Positions 35,107 through 44,026 are shown, counted from the first letter of the stretch. The stretch is DNA of 64,000 nt from JBBQXY01 sp051004815 (GCA_051004815.1 JBPCJY010000172.1:4456-68455), one strand, 5' to 3'. Numbers and translations are program-made. Notes: a model not told the origin generated them from the sequence alone.

Positions 35107-35583
35107 TTATGTTCCTTGACTGATAGAGCTGATCGCTCGACAGACCTGTTTAACATTTTCATAAGTATCCATTAGATGCATATTTTCAGAAGAAACCCAC
35201 TTTGCAAGTGATACCTCTTCTGAGCATAAATCAAGTGGTTCAGAAAGATTTATTTCTACGACATAAACGAAATCGATATGTATGTGTTCTTCACATTCTA
35301 TGCCTGAGACGATTTTCTCGCGTAAAATACAAAAAGGAGATGGAAGTTGCGCAATAGCTTGTGTGCCAACTTTTGGCACGTCAAGCAGATCGATTATACG
35401 ACCTGGAACACCGATTTCTTCAAATAGTTCGCGGAGGACACCTTTATGAGGTTCCTCTCCCTCAACAAGATGCCCTCCAGGTGGTAACCATTTCCCTGAT
35501 TTTTTGTGCAGGATCAACAAAAACCCATCCGCGTGTCTATCATAAACGTAACCGGTAGCAACGTAGTGGCTGCTCGCTACCAT
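35107..35583 (-). CDS. NUDIX hydrolase
   Basis: The 158-residue protein carries a complete Nudix box, GHLVEGEEPHKGVLRELFEE plus IG, fitting Gx5Ex7REUxEExGU. NUDIX enzymes hydrolyse nucleoside diphosphates linked to another group; the substrate is unknown. It is the last gene of a minus-strand operon and its start overlaps the preceding receiver gene by 7 nt. Confidence 0.9.
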   Translation of the reverse strand: MVASSHYVATGYVYDRHADGFLLILHKKSGKWLPPGGHLVEGEEPHKGVLRELFEEIGVPGRIIDLLDVPKVGTQAIAQLPSPFCILREKIVSGIECEEHIHIDFVYVVEINLSEPLDLCSEEVSLAKWVSSENMHLMDTYENVKQVCRAISSISQGT

Positions 35584-36017
35584 ACTGCCGCTTCCTTTCC
35601 AGTGATACGATCGAGCCTCTCACGCAGATCATGGATATGGAACGGCTTCAAAAGAACATCGGAACATGCCAGGTGGTCGTGATTATTTTTATCTACAGTG
35701 AGCAAAATGATCGGTGGAATTGGTACAGAAGCATTCCAATGAGCGCGGAGACAGCTTAAAAAGCTGGCCCCATCCATCACGGGCATGTATAGGTCAAGCA
35801 GGATAACCGCAGGGTACTGTCCCGTAGGCAGGGCGTTCATGATCCACGCAAGTGCCTCCTGCCCGTTTGCGGTGCAAACTGGTTGATACCCCTGAAAGTA
35901 AAGCATGTAAGAAAGCATATCCAATATGACTGGGTGATTGTCGATCACGAGAACGATGGAGCGTTCCGCCCTCTTCTCTTCCTCTGCAAAAGATGTCGAG
36001 TTCTGTATCAATTGCAT
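35577..36017 (-). CDS. Stand-alone receiver (CheY-like) protein
   Basis: The 146 residues form one receiver domain: the acidic cluster is represented by VLVIDNHPV, the phosphoacceptor Asp is in VILLDLYMPVMDG, and Lys is in VLLKPFH near the end. There is no output domain, so it must act by protein contact or as a phosphate relay. It follows another receiver gene in the same operon. Confidence 0.9.
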   Translation of the reverse strand: MQLIQNSTSFAEEEKRAERSIVLVIDNHPVILDMLSYMLYFQGYQPVCTANGQEALAWIMNALPTGQYPAVILLDLYMPVMDGASFLSCLRAHWNASVPIPPIILLTVDKNNHDHLACSDVLLKPFHIHDLRERLDRITGKEAAVW

Positions 36018-36095
36018 AACCTTTCCCCTCCGTTGTAGTGTTGGCCATACCTACAGCTTCGGTAGCCCACATAGGAAGAAACGAGCGGACAGCAT

Positions 36096-36572
36096 CTAGT
36101 GATCGACTTGCTCATACACGGATGTGCCTGTGATACACTTTCTTACCGCGGCAAGGAGATCTTGTATCATAAACGGTTTGGTGATCATATATGCCTGTGC
36201 TTCTGTCTGCCCGCCTTTGAGTTTATCCACCACTCCGTTGCATCCTGAGAGGATCATATACCTGGTGTTCGCGAATCTTGGGTTCGCTCTAATCCTTCGG
36301 ATAACCTCGTACCCATCCATCTTTGGCAAACCGATATCAACCAGCATCAGCTCGGGGGGACGTACCCCTGGCGTAACAAGCCACTTCATCGCTTCAATAC
36401 CGTCATGAAAGGTGGCGACCTCATAACCTTCACAACTCAGAGCTATTTCGATGACCTTTCGGATAGTAGGGGAGTCATCAATCACGAAAATAGATGTAGC
36501 CGAAGGCGGAAGATGATGATGCCCTCTTTGAGCTTGCGCTGGGATAGTAGACTTCAACTCGGACTCGATCAT
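36096..36572 (-). CDS. Stand-alone receiver (CheY-like) protein
   Basis: About 25 polar residues precede a receiver domain with DDSPTIRKV, Asp in LMLVDIGLPKMDGYEV, and the Lys in MITKPF. The protein has 158 residues and no output domain. Its start overlaps the end of the radical SAM gene by 4 nt. Two receivers in one operon, without a histidine kinase, suggest a relay or sequestration role; this is inference. Confidence 0.9.
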   Translation of the reverse strand: MIESELKSTIPAQAQRGHHHLPPSATSIFVIDDSPTIRKVIEIALSCEGYEVATFHDGIEAMKWLVTPGVRPPELMLVDIGLPKMDGYEVIRRIRANPRFANTRYMILSGCNGVVDKLKGGQTEAQAYMITKPFMIQDLLAAVRKCITGTSVYEQVDH

Positions 36573-37276
36573 GCTACCTTCTCCTTTTGCGGGACAAGAG
36601 CCACAGTATCCGCTGACGAGAGGAAGGTACGACCTCCCTTTCGTTCGATCATTTGAATCAGTCGGTGGAGACGATCGGTGTCTTCATAACGCGTCCACCT
36701 TGGCGCGTGGGCCGACCAGGATACGCTTCCAGTCTTGCTCGGAACATTCGCCAGGACGTTAGAGGGTATGAAACGCACGAACTGGCCGCGCATATCGGCA
36801 TAGAGTGGACCCAGAATAAATCCTGCACCGACGCCTTCTTCCGCAATACGTTCATATTCACTATCGTGAATGTGCGGCAACACCGGTCGTACTGCGATGA
36901 ATGCAGGAATATCGATGCTTTTGAGATTCGCGATAGTCAGTATCCGTTCAGACGGGGATGGTGTGTGTGGCTCAACAATCGAAGCAGAATCCCAGCAACT
37001 CAGAGAAATCTGTACGCTTAACGCGGTTCCCGCCAATTTCATGGAGCGAGGGATATCACTTAGCGCGTCGAGGATAGAACCCTCGAGCAATGCTTTCGTG
37101 CTAAAGTTAACATGCTTGTGCATTGTGGCCAACTGTTTCAGCATCGCTATGCCTCGCTCGGGGCGAGCAAACGGATCACCGTCATAGCCGAATTGGATCG
37201 TCTCAAAAGGCGTCTCCAAGGCAAATTGCCGGAAACGAGAGAGGATGTCTTCTGCGCTGACTCGCGAGCGTCCCAC
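36569..37276 (-). CDS. Radical SAM protein, SPL-like, with damaged 5' end
   Basis: The coordinates start at GTG 37276, the first possible start codon. However, the same frame reads upstream through CPFGCRYCY (codons 37318-37292), a perfect CxxxCxxC radical SAM cluster motif, back to the TAA at 37337 that ends the methyltransferase. No ATG, GTG, TTG, CTG or ATT lies between that TAA and the Cys motif. The remaining 235 residues resemble the SPL/COG1533 type (YDGDPFARPE, NFSTKAL, SLSCWDSASIVEPHTPSPSERI). From the GTG the product lacks its cluster motif and would be inactive. It is either 5'-truncated or was once fused to the methyltransferase. Confidence 0.7.
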   Translation of the reverse strand: MGRSRVSAEDILSRFRQFALETPFETIQFGYDGDPFARPERGIAMLKQLATMHKHVNFSTKALLEGSILDALSDIPRSMKLAGTALSVQISLSCWDSASIVEPHTPSPSERILTIANLKSIDIPAFIAVRPVLPHIHDSEYERIAEEGVGAGFILGPLYADMRGQFVRFIPSNVLANVPSKTGSVSWSAHAPRWTRYEDTDRLHRLIQMIERKGGRTFLSSADTVALVPQKEKVA

Positions 37277-37336
37277 CTCTCCCCCTCTAGTATAGCAATA
37301 TCGACATCCAAAAGGGCACGGTTCGCCAACAGGGAC

Positions 37337-38217
37337 TTAGTGGGGTTCTACCCTTTTCTCTCCCCAAGCGGTGAGCAGGGGAAATGTTGCCGTGAAGTCC
37401 GGCTGTTCCATCTCGTTAACCATCTGTTGATAGGTTATGCTGTAGTCGTCAGGTACACGTGTCCACTTCCGGAGGAAAGGTTCTACCGTTCGGAAAAGAT
37501 GCCTGGTATCCTCACAAAACAACTGTCCCTCAACCGTGCCAGCGCGGTAGTGCAGCATGTGAACGTGCGTCTGCACGTTCCGGAATCCAGATCGCTGCAA
37601 AAGGCTAGCGAGTTGGCTCGTCACTCCGTCATGGCTTTGGGTAAAAAGATGCCCTGCCCGGTAAAGTGCCTCGAGCATGAGTTTCAGGAGGTGCGTGTGG
37701 GCCGGACTGCTGCTCTCAGAGATCATGTCGAATTCCGTAATCCGGATCACCCCTCCTCGTTTGCTCACGCGTTGGTACTCCTGTAGGAGTTTGGGCCGGT
37801 CCCAGGTACGCAAGAAACTTGTTCCGAAGCGCTGATTGACCAGATCGAAGGAAGCAGGGGAAAGTTGAGCATACGTAAGGCGTCCATGGTGCGAAATTGC
37901 ACGCGATTGCTGATTTGCTGGGCTTCTGCTTGCATACGCGCATAGTCGATCATCTTGTTGCTTGTATCTACCCCCACCAGCAGTGACATCCCTGGATAGG
38001 TTTGCGCAGCCTCAATAAGCCAGCCGCCTGACCCGCAGCCCACATCCAGCACATGCTGAAAGATAGTTGGGTCTAACTGCTCTGGCAGCACCCCGCCCAT
38101 GTCGGCGGTGAGCATCTCGTCCTGGAGTCGCAGGCGAGTAAGTTCTTCTTTATTGGAGCGATCTTGCACCCAATAAGTGCTGGGAAGCTCTTGACCGCGG
38201 TTAATCGGACTAGACAT
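37337..38217 (-). pseudogene. Class I SAM-dependent methyltransferase, frameshifted
   Basis: The ATG at 38217 has AAGGAG 9 nt upstream. The first half (38217 to about 37860) contains motif I VLDVGCGSGGW and motif II LLVGVDTSNKMIDYAR. Near 37857-37860 a run of four G (C on the coding strand) appears to lack one base. Adding it joins LNFPPASFDLVNQRFG to the downstream frame (FLRTWDRPKLLQEYQRV), which continues to the TAA at 37337. The restored protein is about 293 residues and resembles UbiE-like methyltransferases. The substrate is unknown. The break may be real or a homopolymer error. Confidence 0.78.
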
Positions 38218-38442
38218 GATGCTGCACTCCTTGCTCTTATGCTTGATCCGGTTCCTGCCCCCAAAGCGTTGGGCCTTGCTATTATTCAATCCCATTATAC
38301 ATGAGATGATGGTAGCTGTCGAGAGAGTTATGTGCTTTTTCTTATGTATGAGTGGGTTGGGAATCAGGCGTAGAGTTGTTTCCAATGTTCGGCTTGAATA
38401 CTGTCGCCTACCCTACGAACTGGCATTAGAAGCAAAATGATA

Positions 38443-38472
38443 TTGTTCAGTATTGACAAAATAGTATATAAT
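38443..38472 (+). promoter_or_regulatory. Promoter of the amino acid permease gene
   Basis: TTGTTC (38443-38448) and TATAAT (38467-38472) are 18 bp apart. The predicted leader to 38697 is about 218 nt, long for this window. Confidence 0.55.
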
Positions 38473-38565
38473 GGCATACAAGGTAATTTTGCCTACTAGC
38501 TATGCTCCTATATCACCAATAGCGTTTGCGTAAGGAGGTGCGTTACAACAGCAATCGACCTGAAC

Positions 38566-38676
38566 ATGCGTGCAATTTCTCATCCAACACAGCACATCAC
38601 GTCTTCATTGTGGTTCAGGATACATAACAACATTGTTCGTCGGCGCATTCAATCATTACGTCACCACCGAATGTGA
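38566..38676 (+). other. Candidate upstream open reading frame in the permease leader
   Basis: ATG 38566 opens a 36-codon frame rich in Arg and His, ending RHHRM. Its TGA lies in the hairpin just before the permease ribosome site. A Shine-Dalgarno AAGGAGG is present but about 26 nt upstream of the ATG, too far for normal initiation, so translation is uncertain. Confidence 0.3.
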
Positions 38677-38679
38677 CGT
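38658..38679 (+). promoter_or_regulatory. Hairpin directly upstream of the permease ribosome site
   Basis: ACGTCAC (38658-38664) pairs with GTGACGT (38673-38679). AAGGAGG begins at 38681 and the start codon is at 38697, so the hairpin borders the ribosome site. Confidence 0.55.
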
Positions 38680-38696
38680 GAAGGAGGCTACGCTTC

Positions 38697-40262
38697 ATGG
38701 CTTCAACAGGTATTCGCGAAGTTACAACCCAAGCAACCATTGAAGAGAAGAAGAAACTCAGAAAAGAATTTAACTTCTTCGATATGATTTTCTACACGTT
38801 GGCTGCAATTATTGGCATCGATACCCTTGGTGCCGTTTCTTCTAATGGAGGGCAAGCTCTCACCTGGTTGCTCATTTCCGCTGTAACGTTCCTTCTTCCT
38901 TACGGTCTGCTCACCGCGGAACTGGGTAGCACGTTTACGCAAGAGGGCGGTGTCTACGAATGGTGTAAGATGGCCGGTGGCCGTTTCTTTGCATCTTTTG
39001 GCGCAATGCTCTATTGGATCTCCAATCCATTGTGGGTTGGTGGTACGCTGGCTGTGACAGCCATTGCTGCCATTAAAACCTTCTGGTTCCTCAATCCGAA
39101 TTACCAGTTTGGTGGAACGACCACCAGCGACGCCATTGTTGAAATTGTTATCGCCCTTGCCTTTATCTGGGGTACAACCTGGTGCGCCATCATGTCGTTA
39201 AAGTTTGGCAAATGGCTCTCCGTTTTTGGTTCCTATGTCAAACTGGGTTTGTTCGCCGTATTTATTGTCCTGGCCGCGGTTTTTGTCTTTGGGGGCCATG
39301 CGACCGGCACTCATTTGGTCGTGACTGACCTGATTCCTACCAACTGGGGTTTGATCGTCAGCGGCATCTTGCCGGTGTTGATCTTCAACTGGGTTGGTTT
39401 TGAATTGCAGAATGGTGCGGGCGAAGAGATGCAAAATCCACAGCGCGATGTACCGCGTTCATTGATTCGTGCTGGCATCATCGCCGTGGTTGCCTATGCT
39501 ATTCCGATCACTGTCATTCTATTCGCGCTCACCAAGAGTCAGCTCTCCAATGCCGGCGGTTTTCTCAAAGCCTTCCAGGTGGTTGCCAGTGTATTGCCAG
39601 GCCCCATCGCGACTGGACTGGGCTATTTGATCGCCCTTGGTGTAGTGATCGCCCTGGCTTCTAGTGGTGGCACATGGATCATTGGCGCGGATCGCACGTA
39701 TGCTATCGCCGCTCTTGATCGCACTGCTCCAGTCGCCTTGGGCCGCTTCAGTGGTAAGTATGGTACGCCTATCGTCGTGAATGCTATGTCTGGTATTGTC
39801 GCGACCATTGCTATGGTGGCTGCCATATTGATCTCCGAGTTTTTTGCCTCTGGCAATATCGCTACGCTCTTCTCGCTGGTCTTTGGCTTCACCATTTCAA
39901 CGACAACCCTTTCCTACCTGTTCATTTTCCCGGCTTACCTGATCTTGCGCTACAAATATCCCAATGTACATCGCCCCTATAAGGTACCGGGTGGCATGGT
40001 GGGAGCCTGGATTGTCACTATTCTGCCGTTGATCTACGCCGCGGTCGCCAGTTACTTTATCCTGTTCCCGACCGATGCATCCGTCAGTAATGCCGGTGTG
40101 AGCCGCTTGACCTATGAACTGACGCAGCTCCTGCCACTGGCCTTCATCTTCTTGCTGACCGTGGGATTCTTCATTTGGGGACAGATGGAGTCAAAAAATA
40201 GAGATGTTGTCGTGGATTTGGCTGGCGGTGAAACTGAATTTGGTGTGGGAGCTGGCGAGTAG
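38697..40262 (+). CDS. APC family amino acid permease
   Basis: The 521-residue protein has at least 12 hydrophobic segments. The first repeat has the APC signature around AIIGIDTLGAVSSNGGQ, GLLTAELGSTFTQEGGVYEW and NWVGFELQNGAGEEMQNPQRDVPRS. These features place it with the amino acid/polyamine/organocation superfamily, near glutamate/GABA-type or YfnA-type carriers. The substrate is not evident. AAGGAGG lies 9 nt before the ATG. Confidence 0.92.
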   Translation: MASTGIREVTTQATIEEKKKLRKEFNFFDMIFYTLAAIIGIDTLGAVSSNGGQALTWLLISAVTFLLPYGLLTAELGSTFTQEGGVYEWCKMAGGRFFASFGAMLYWISNPLWVGGTLAVTAIAAIKTFWFLNPNYQFGGTTTSDAIVEIVIALAFIWGTTWCAIMSLKFGKWLSVFGSYVKLGLFAVFIVLAAVFVFGGHATGTHLVVTDLIPTNWGLIVSGILPVLIFNWVGFELQNGAGEEMQNPQRDVPRSLIRAGIIAVVAYAIPITVILFALTKSQLSNAGGFLKAFQVVASVLPGPIATGLGYLIALGVVIALASSGGTWIIGADRTYAIAALDRTAPVALGRFSGKYGTPIVVNAMSGIVATIAMVAAILISEFFASGNIATLFSLVFGFTISTTTLSYLFIFPAYLILRYKYPNVHRPYKVPGGMVGAWIVTILPLIYAAVASYFILFPTDASVSNAGVSRLTYELTQLLPLAFIFLLTVGFFIWGQMESKNRDVVVDLAGGETEFGVGAGE

Positions 40263-40282
40263 AGACGCAATTGATTGCGCCT
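40260..40282 (+). repeat. Short intergenic palindrome after the permease, GTAGAGRCGCAAT type
   Basis: CGCAAT (40266-40271) pairs with ATTGCG (40274-40279). With the preceding GTAGAGA it shares a 13-base consensus with the element at 16212, and in both cases the gene's TAG stop is inside it. Confidence 0.45.
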
Positions 40283-40348
40283 AAACATCGATAGCTTTCT
40301 TTGCAGCAATGCAAAGAAATTGTAACCCTACACGCTCTTAGTCATCTT

Positions 40349-40402
40349 GTGCTATGCTTGATACAAACAGTTAAACACATCAAGCATAGCACGAGGTTTT
40401 TT
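40349..40402 (+). terminator. Terminator/attenuator ending at the hydrolase start codon
   Basis: A perfect 14-bp stem (40349-40362 with 40379-40392) is followed by GAGG and six T (40397-40402). The ATG of the next gene is at 40403. The GAGG between stem and T-run is also that gene's only ribosome site. Confidence 0.82.
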
Positions 40403-41314
40403 ATGTCCACATTATCCAAAAATTACAAATCAGTTCTTCCTGCACTCGTTGCTCTGGGTGCTGTCGGTGGCACTGCTCTACTGGCAAGCCGTTTCTACCG
40501 CCATCCCACCGCGACACTGGTAACGATGGCGCGTGTTGGCATGAGGTTGAGCGGCGTGCGTGAAGATACCTGCATGGTAAATGGCTTGCCAATGCACTAT
40601 TACTCTGCCGGTCGGCGTGGTACGCCCATTATCTTGATTCACGGCCTCGGTAACTCCGCCGAAATCTGGTCGTCCCTTATTCCTCTACTCAGCAAAGACT
40701 TCCTGGTCTATGCTCCTGATATGCCAGGCTTTGGAAAAACACCTCTGGCACCCGAAGGTGTCACTATTCGTACCCATGTCCAATACCTCAAGCATTTCAT
40801 AGATGCACTGGGCTATCCACACGTCACGCTCGTAGGCAATTCCTTGGGCGGGTGGATAGCCACTCAATATGCTGTGGCGTACCCTGCAAGCGTAGAACAT
40901 CTCTACCTGCTTAACAGCGCGGGTCTGCGGCGGGAAGAAATGAACTCGCCCTATGCTGTCAACCGAGCGGAAGCTCAACGTTCAGCAAATCATATCCTCG
41001 GCTTCTCCTTCCCTCTCCCTGGTTTTGTGCTCGACGATATTGTGCGTACCTCCCAAATGGCAGCTTATAGCGGCTTTGTCAAAGGCTATGATAGGCAAGA
41101 AGAATTGGAACATGTATTGTCACTGGTGCAGGTACCAACAACCATCATCTGGGGAGAGCGAGACAAAATATTTCCCGTCATCTGCGCCAACGATTTGCAA
41201 GCCGGTATTGCCAACGCAGAATTGCGCCTTTTACCCAAGGTTGGGCATATGCCACAAGTCCAGGCACCATTTGAGGTGGCACGCATCATTCGAGAACATA
41301 AAAAACCCGATTAG
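40403..41314 (+). CDS. Alpha/beta hydrolase
   Basis: The 303-residue protein has a short N-terminal hydrophobic segment (about residues 12-29) that may anchor it. The hydrolase fold follows, with IILIHGLGNSAEIW, the nucleophile elbow GNSLGG, the acid in IWGERDKIFP and the catalytic His in KVGHMPQVQAP. The substrate is unknown. The ATG directly follows a terminator-like T-run, so expression may depend on readthrough or antitermination. Confidence 0.9.
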   Translation: MSTLSKNYKSVLPALVALGAVGGTALLASRFYRHPTATLVTMARVGMRLSGVREDTCMVNGLPMHYYSAGRRGTPIILIHGLGNSAEIWSSLIPLLSKDFLVYAPDMPGFGKTPLAPEGVTIRTHVQYLKHFIDALGYPHVTLVGNSLGGWIATQYAVAYPASVEHLYLLNSAGLRREEMNSPYAVNRAEAQRSANHILGFSFPLPGFVLDDIVRTSQMAAYSGFVKGYDRQEELEHVLSLVQVPTTIIWGERDKIFPVICANDLQAGIANAELRLLPKVGHMPQVQAPFEVARIIREHKKPD

Positions 41315-41427
41315 CTTTGCTGCGCTCTTTCTTTTACCTGCCGATCAGATATTTTTATATTCCTATCGTTTTTGTTCCCATTATCAGCACTGTTTTATGC
41401 CATGCATTATGTACATGCAAGTTAATT

Positions 41428-41436
41428 TGCTATAAT
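41428..41436 (+). promoter_or_regulatory. Extended -10 element before the OmpR-type regulator
   Basis: TGC directly precedes TATAAT (41431-41436). No clear -35 box is seen at the right distance. The gene starts 80 nt downstream. Confidence 0.45.
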
Positions 41437-41515
41437 GGCAGTATTGCGTTCGATGAAAAGAAGTCATTGCTAACCGAGCGATGGTTAGCAATGTATGTAG
41501 TTGTGAGGGGATGGG

Positions 41516-42256
41516 ATGAAACTTCTTGTGGTAGATAGTGATCGAGACCTTATGGTGATGCTGACAAGCTGGTTGAAAACGCTTGGGTACGAAGTATTCC
41601 GTGCTTATTCAGGCGAGCGTGCGAAAGCAGTATGGTTAGAGCAGCAACCTGAGTTTGTTATAGTAGATACCGCTATCTGGGATGTGGATGTGTTGTCGAT
41701 GTGCCGCGAGATGCAGAGCAAGCATGATGCCTTGCTTCTTATCACGACAGCTAAGCGAGACATCAACGAAGAAGTCCGTTATCTAGAAGCGGGTGCCGAT
41801 GATTACTTACATAAACCTTTTTTCCCATCACAACTCCTGGCACGCATACGTGCGGTCAGTCGCAGGTCACGTACAACTGTGGAACGCCGACCTTCCTCAG
41901 TTATAGCTGTAGGGCCAATCATCGTTGATGCCATGCACAATCAAGTCACAATGCATGGCAAAATAATCCATTTGACGCCTACCGAGAGCAAACTGTTACA
42001 CTTGTTGGCAATCAATGCGGATGATGTCTGTACGGCGGAACAGATTGTGCTGCATGTGTGGGGCTACGCAGGTGTTGGCGACGCCAGTTTGATCAAATCA
42101 CATATTCGCCATGTGCGGCAGAAGATTGAGCTTGACCCGGCCCATCCCTACTATATCAAGACAGTGGCAGGGGTAGGCTATTCGCTTGCCCTGCGCAATG
42201 TAGAAGAAGGTGAAATGAAGGAAGTTGGTCGTGCCTTACATGTAGTGCCACGTTAA
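41516..42256 (+). CDS. Response regulator, OmpR/PhoB family
   Basis: Residues 1-118 form a receiver domain with VVDSDRDL, phosphoacceptor Asp in FVIVDTAIW and Lys in LHKPFF. Residues about 130-230 form a winged helix (IHLTPTESKLLHLLAINADDV, then HIRHVRQKIELD and KTVAGVGYSL). It is a DNA-binding transcription factor. No histidine kinase is adjacent; the DUF4388 gene downstream may share its signalling context. Confidence 0.92.
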   Translation: MKLLVVDSDRDLMVMLTSWLKTLGYEVFRAYSGERAKAVWLEQQPEFVIVDTAIWDVDVLSMCREMQSKHDALLLITTAKRDINEEVRYLEAGADDYLHKPFFPSQLLARIRAVSRRSRTTVERRPSSVIAVGPIIVDAMHNQVTMHGKIIHLTPTESKLLHLLAINADDVCTAEQIVLHVWGYAGVGDASLIKSHIRHVRQKIELDPAHPYYIKTVAGVGYSLALRNVEEGEMKEVGRALHVVPR

Positions 42257-42431
42257 ATCCACAGTACAATAGTAGTAAAACATAACAAAGCAGCCGCGAT
42301 ACTATGCAAATGATGAGGTAAAATAGCCAATCCGGCTACGATTTAATCATTTATCTACAATAGGCGTTCTACGTAATAGATGCTTTAGCATCCATATCCG
42401 GTTTTTAAGAATAGGGTTGGTAGTTTTGAAT

Positions 42432-43340
42432 ATGCAACATTCCCCTGGCTCCTCTTCGGCCTCATCGCGCCCCGGTTATCTGGCCGAAGTAACGCTTGTC
42501 ATGGTTCACATTCGCGATACCACCGCTTCTGGTCGTCTTTCCATTCGCAATGGCGAACAATTTGGTATCGCGCACCTGTATTTTAAGCAAGCTCTCCTTG
42601 TCCATGTCACCGGTGACAAGCGAGATGGTGAAATTGTCCTGCAAGATTTGCTCTCCTGGTCAAAGGGAAATGTCCGTTTTGATGCAGCTAGTACAGTAGA
42701 ATATGAAGATGTCACCTGGCAACAGGCACAAATTTTTGCACGCTGGCTCTCCTTTTTGGAAATGCGTGCTCTCTTACAAGGCATACCCCGCTCCCGTTTA
42801 AATGGGTTCGTGCATAGCCTGACAGGTTCACTCCCAGGGCAACCGCTAGCTTTACCACGAGAGGTAAAGCACTACGAGGAGTATAGTGAAACCGCAGGTG
42901 TTCGGCAGTGGCAACGTATCAGCGAGGGGGTCAACCAGGTGGTTGAACGAGCTATTTCCAAAGAACAGCTTCAGCACGTCTCTCACTCTGCTGTGCGTCA
43001 TATGAATACTTTTATGCAGCAGACAGGCCAGGTGACACAGCGTTTTGTCAAAGTGATCCAGGAAAAGACACAGCATACAACGCAAGCTACCCAACTAATG
43101 GCCAAACATGCAACAGATCATGTTGAAGCGGGTATGCAACAGACTTTGCCAAAAGAGCTTGATCAAAACCTTATCCAATCGGCCCACATTACCGTACAAT
43201 CTATAGAACAGAATGTTGCGCACACAGTTTCACAAACGGTGGATCGGATAGCGACTGCAAAACCGCAGGTTCGTTCTGTGCGCCCTGTGCGTCCTGTTCC
43301 TACGCCGTTTCCTGCAACTGGCGGTTTGGGTGATGAATAG
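42432..43340 (+). CDS. DUF4388 (PATAN-like) domain protein
   Basis: The first 120 or so residues match DUF4388: SGRLSIRNGEQFGIAHLYFKQALLVH, then GEIVLQDLLSWSKGNVRFD. This domain is common in two-component and GTPase networks of Myxococcota and Chloroflexota. Residues about 160-280 are Gln/His/Thr-rich helical repeats likely to form a coiled coil. The C-terminus is Arg/Pro/Val-rich. The function is unknown. A TTG at 42417 is an alternative start. Confidence 0.78.
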   Translation: MQHSPGSSSASSRPGYLAEVTLVMVHIRDTTASGRLSIRNGEQFGIAHLYFKQALLVHVTGDKRDGEIVLQDLLSWSKGNVRFDAASTVEYEDVTWQQAQIFARWLSFLEMRALLQGIPRSRLNGFVHSLTGSLPGQPLALPREVKHYEEYSETAGVRQWQRISEGVNQVVERAISKEQLQHVSHSAVRHMNTFMQQTGQVTQRFVKVIQEKTQHTTQATQLMAKHATDHVEAGMQQTLPKELDQNLIQSAHITVQSIEQNVAHTVSQTVDRIATAKPQVRSVRPVRPVPTPFPATGGLGDE

Positions 43341-43369
43341 TTGGAAAAAAGATGAGGAGGTCTTGCTTG

Positions 43370-43987
43370 ATGAAAGTACTGGTAACTGGCTTTGAGCCTT
43401 TTGGTTTATGGCAGCGCAATCCGAGTGGTGAAACAGCGCAGCATCTGGATGGTGCAACGATTGTTGATGCGGAAATTTCAGGGCTTGTATTGCCTGTCTC
43501 GTTTCAACGCGCCGCCACTCCTGTAATTGCTGCCATTGATGAGCTGCGTCCAGATGTTGTGCTCAATCTAGGGCAAGGGTCAGCCGTGGGCGTGCGTGTC
43601 GAGCGTATCGCTGTCAATCGTTGCGCTGCTCCCGCGGGAGGTGATAATGACGGCTATGAGCCGCGAGGTGAGCCGATTGTCATGGACGGGCCAGAGACCT
43701 ATCAGTCTACCTTGCCTGTCATGGACATTGTAGACCTGCTCTCCAATGTCAAGTTCAATGCCGCTCCTTCCGATTCAGCGGGCGAGTTTCTCTGCAACTA
43801 CGTGATGTACACAACGCTGCATCACATCGCTATGCACAATTTGCCAATCCAGGCAGGATTCATCCATGCCTCCCCTTTGCGCGAGGAGGTACCTGATCTC
43901 ACCGAAGGCAAAGGCATGCGCCTGAAAAAATGGATAGACTTTGTCGAGGCCACATTATATTTATTACGTACCTCGGTGGTAGTGTAG
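43370..43987 (+). CDS. pcp: Pyroglutamyl-peptidase I
   Basis: The enzyme removes N-terminal pyroglutamate from peptides. The 205-residue product begins VLVTGFEPFG. The catalytic triad is visible as Glu in GVRVERIAVN, Cys in SAGEFLCNYVMY and His in GFIHASPLRE. ATG 43370 has AGGAGG 9 nt upstream and is better than the in-frame start at 43352. Confidence 0.94.
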   Translation: MKVLVTGFEPFGLWQRNPSGETAQHLDGATIVDAEISGLVLPVSFQRAATPVIAAIDELRPDVVLNLGQGSAVGVRVERIAVNRCAAPAGGDNDGYEPRGEPIVMDGPETYQSTLPVMDIVDLLSNVKFNAAPSDSAGEFLCNYVMYTTLHHIAMHNLPIQAGFIHASPLREEVPDLTEGKGMRLKKWIDFVEATLYLLRTSVVV

Positions 43988-44003
43988 CAAAAAAGGGGAC
44001 GAT

Positions 44004-44026
44004 TCCTGTTTGCATACAGGACTTTT
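44004..44026 (+). terminator. Weak terminator after pcp
   Basis: A 6-bp stem (44004-44009 with 44016-44021) is followed by CTTTT. Confidence 0.5.
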
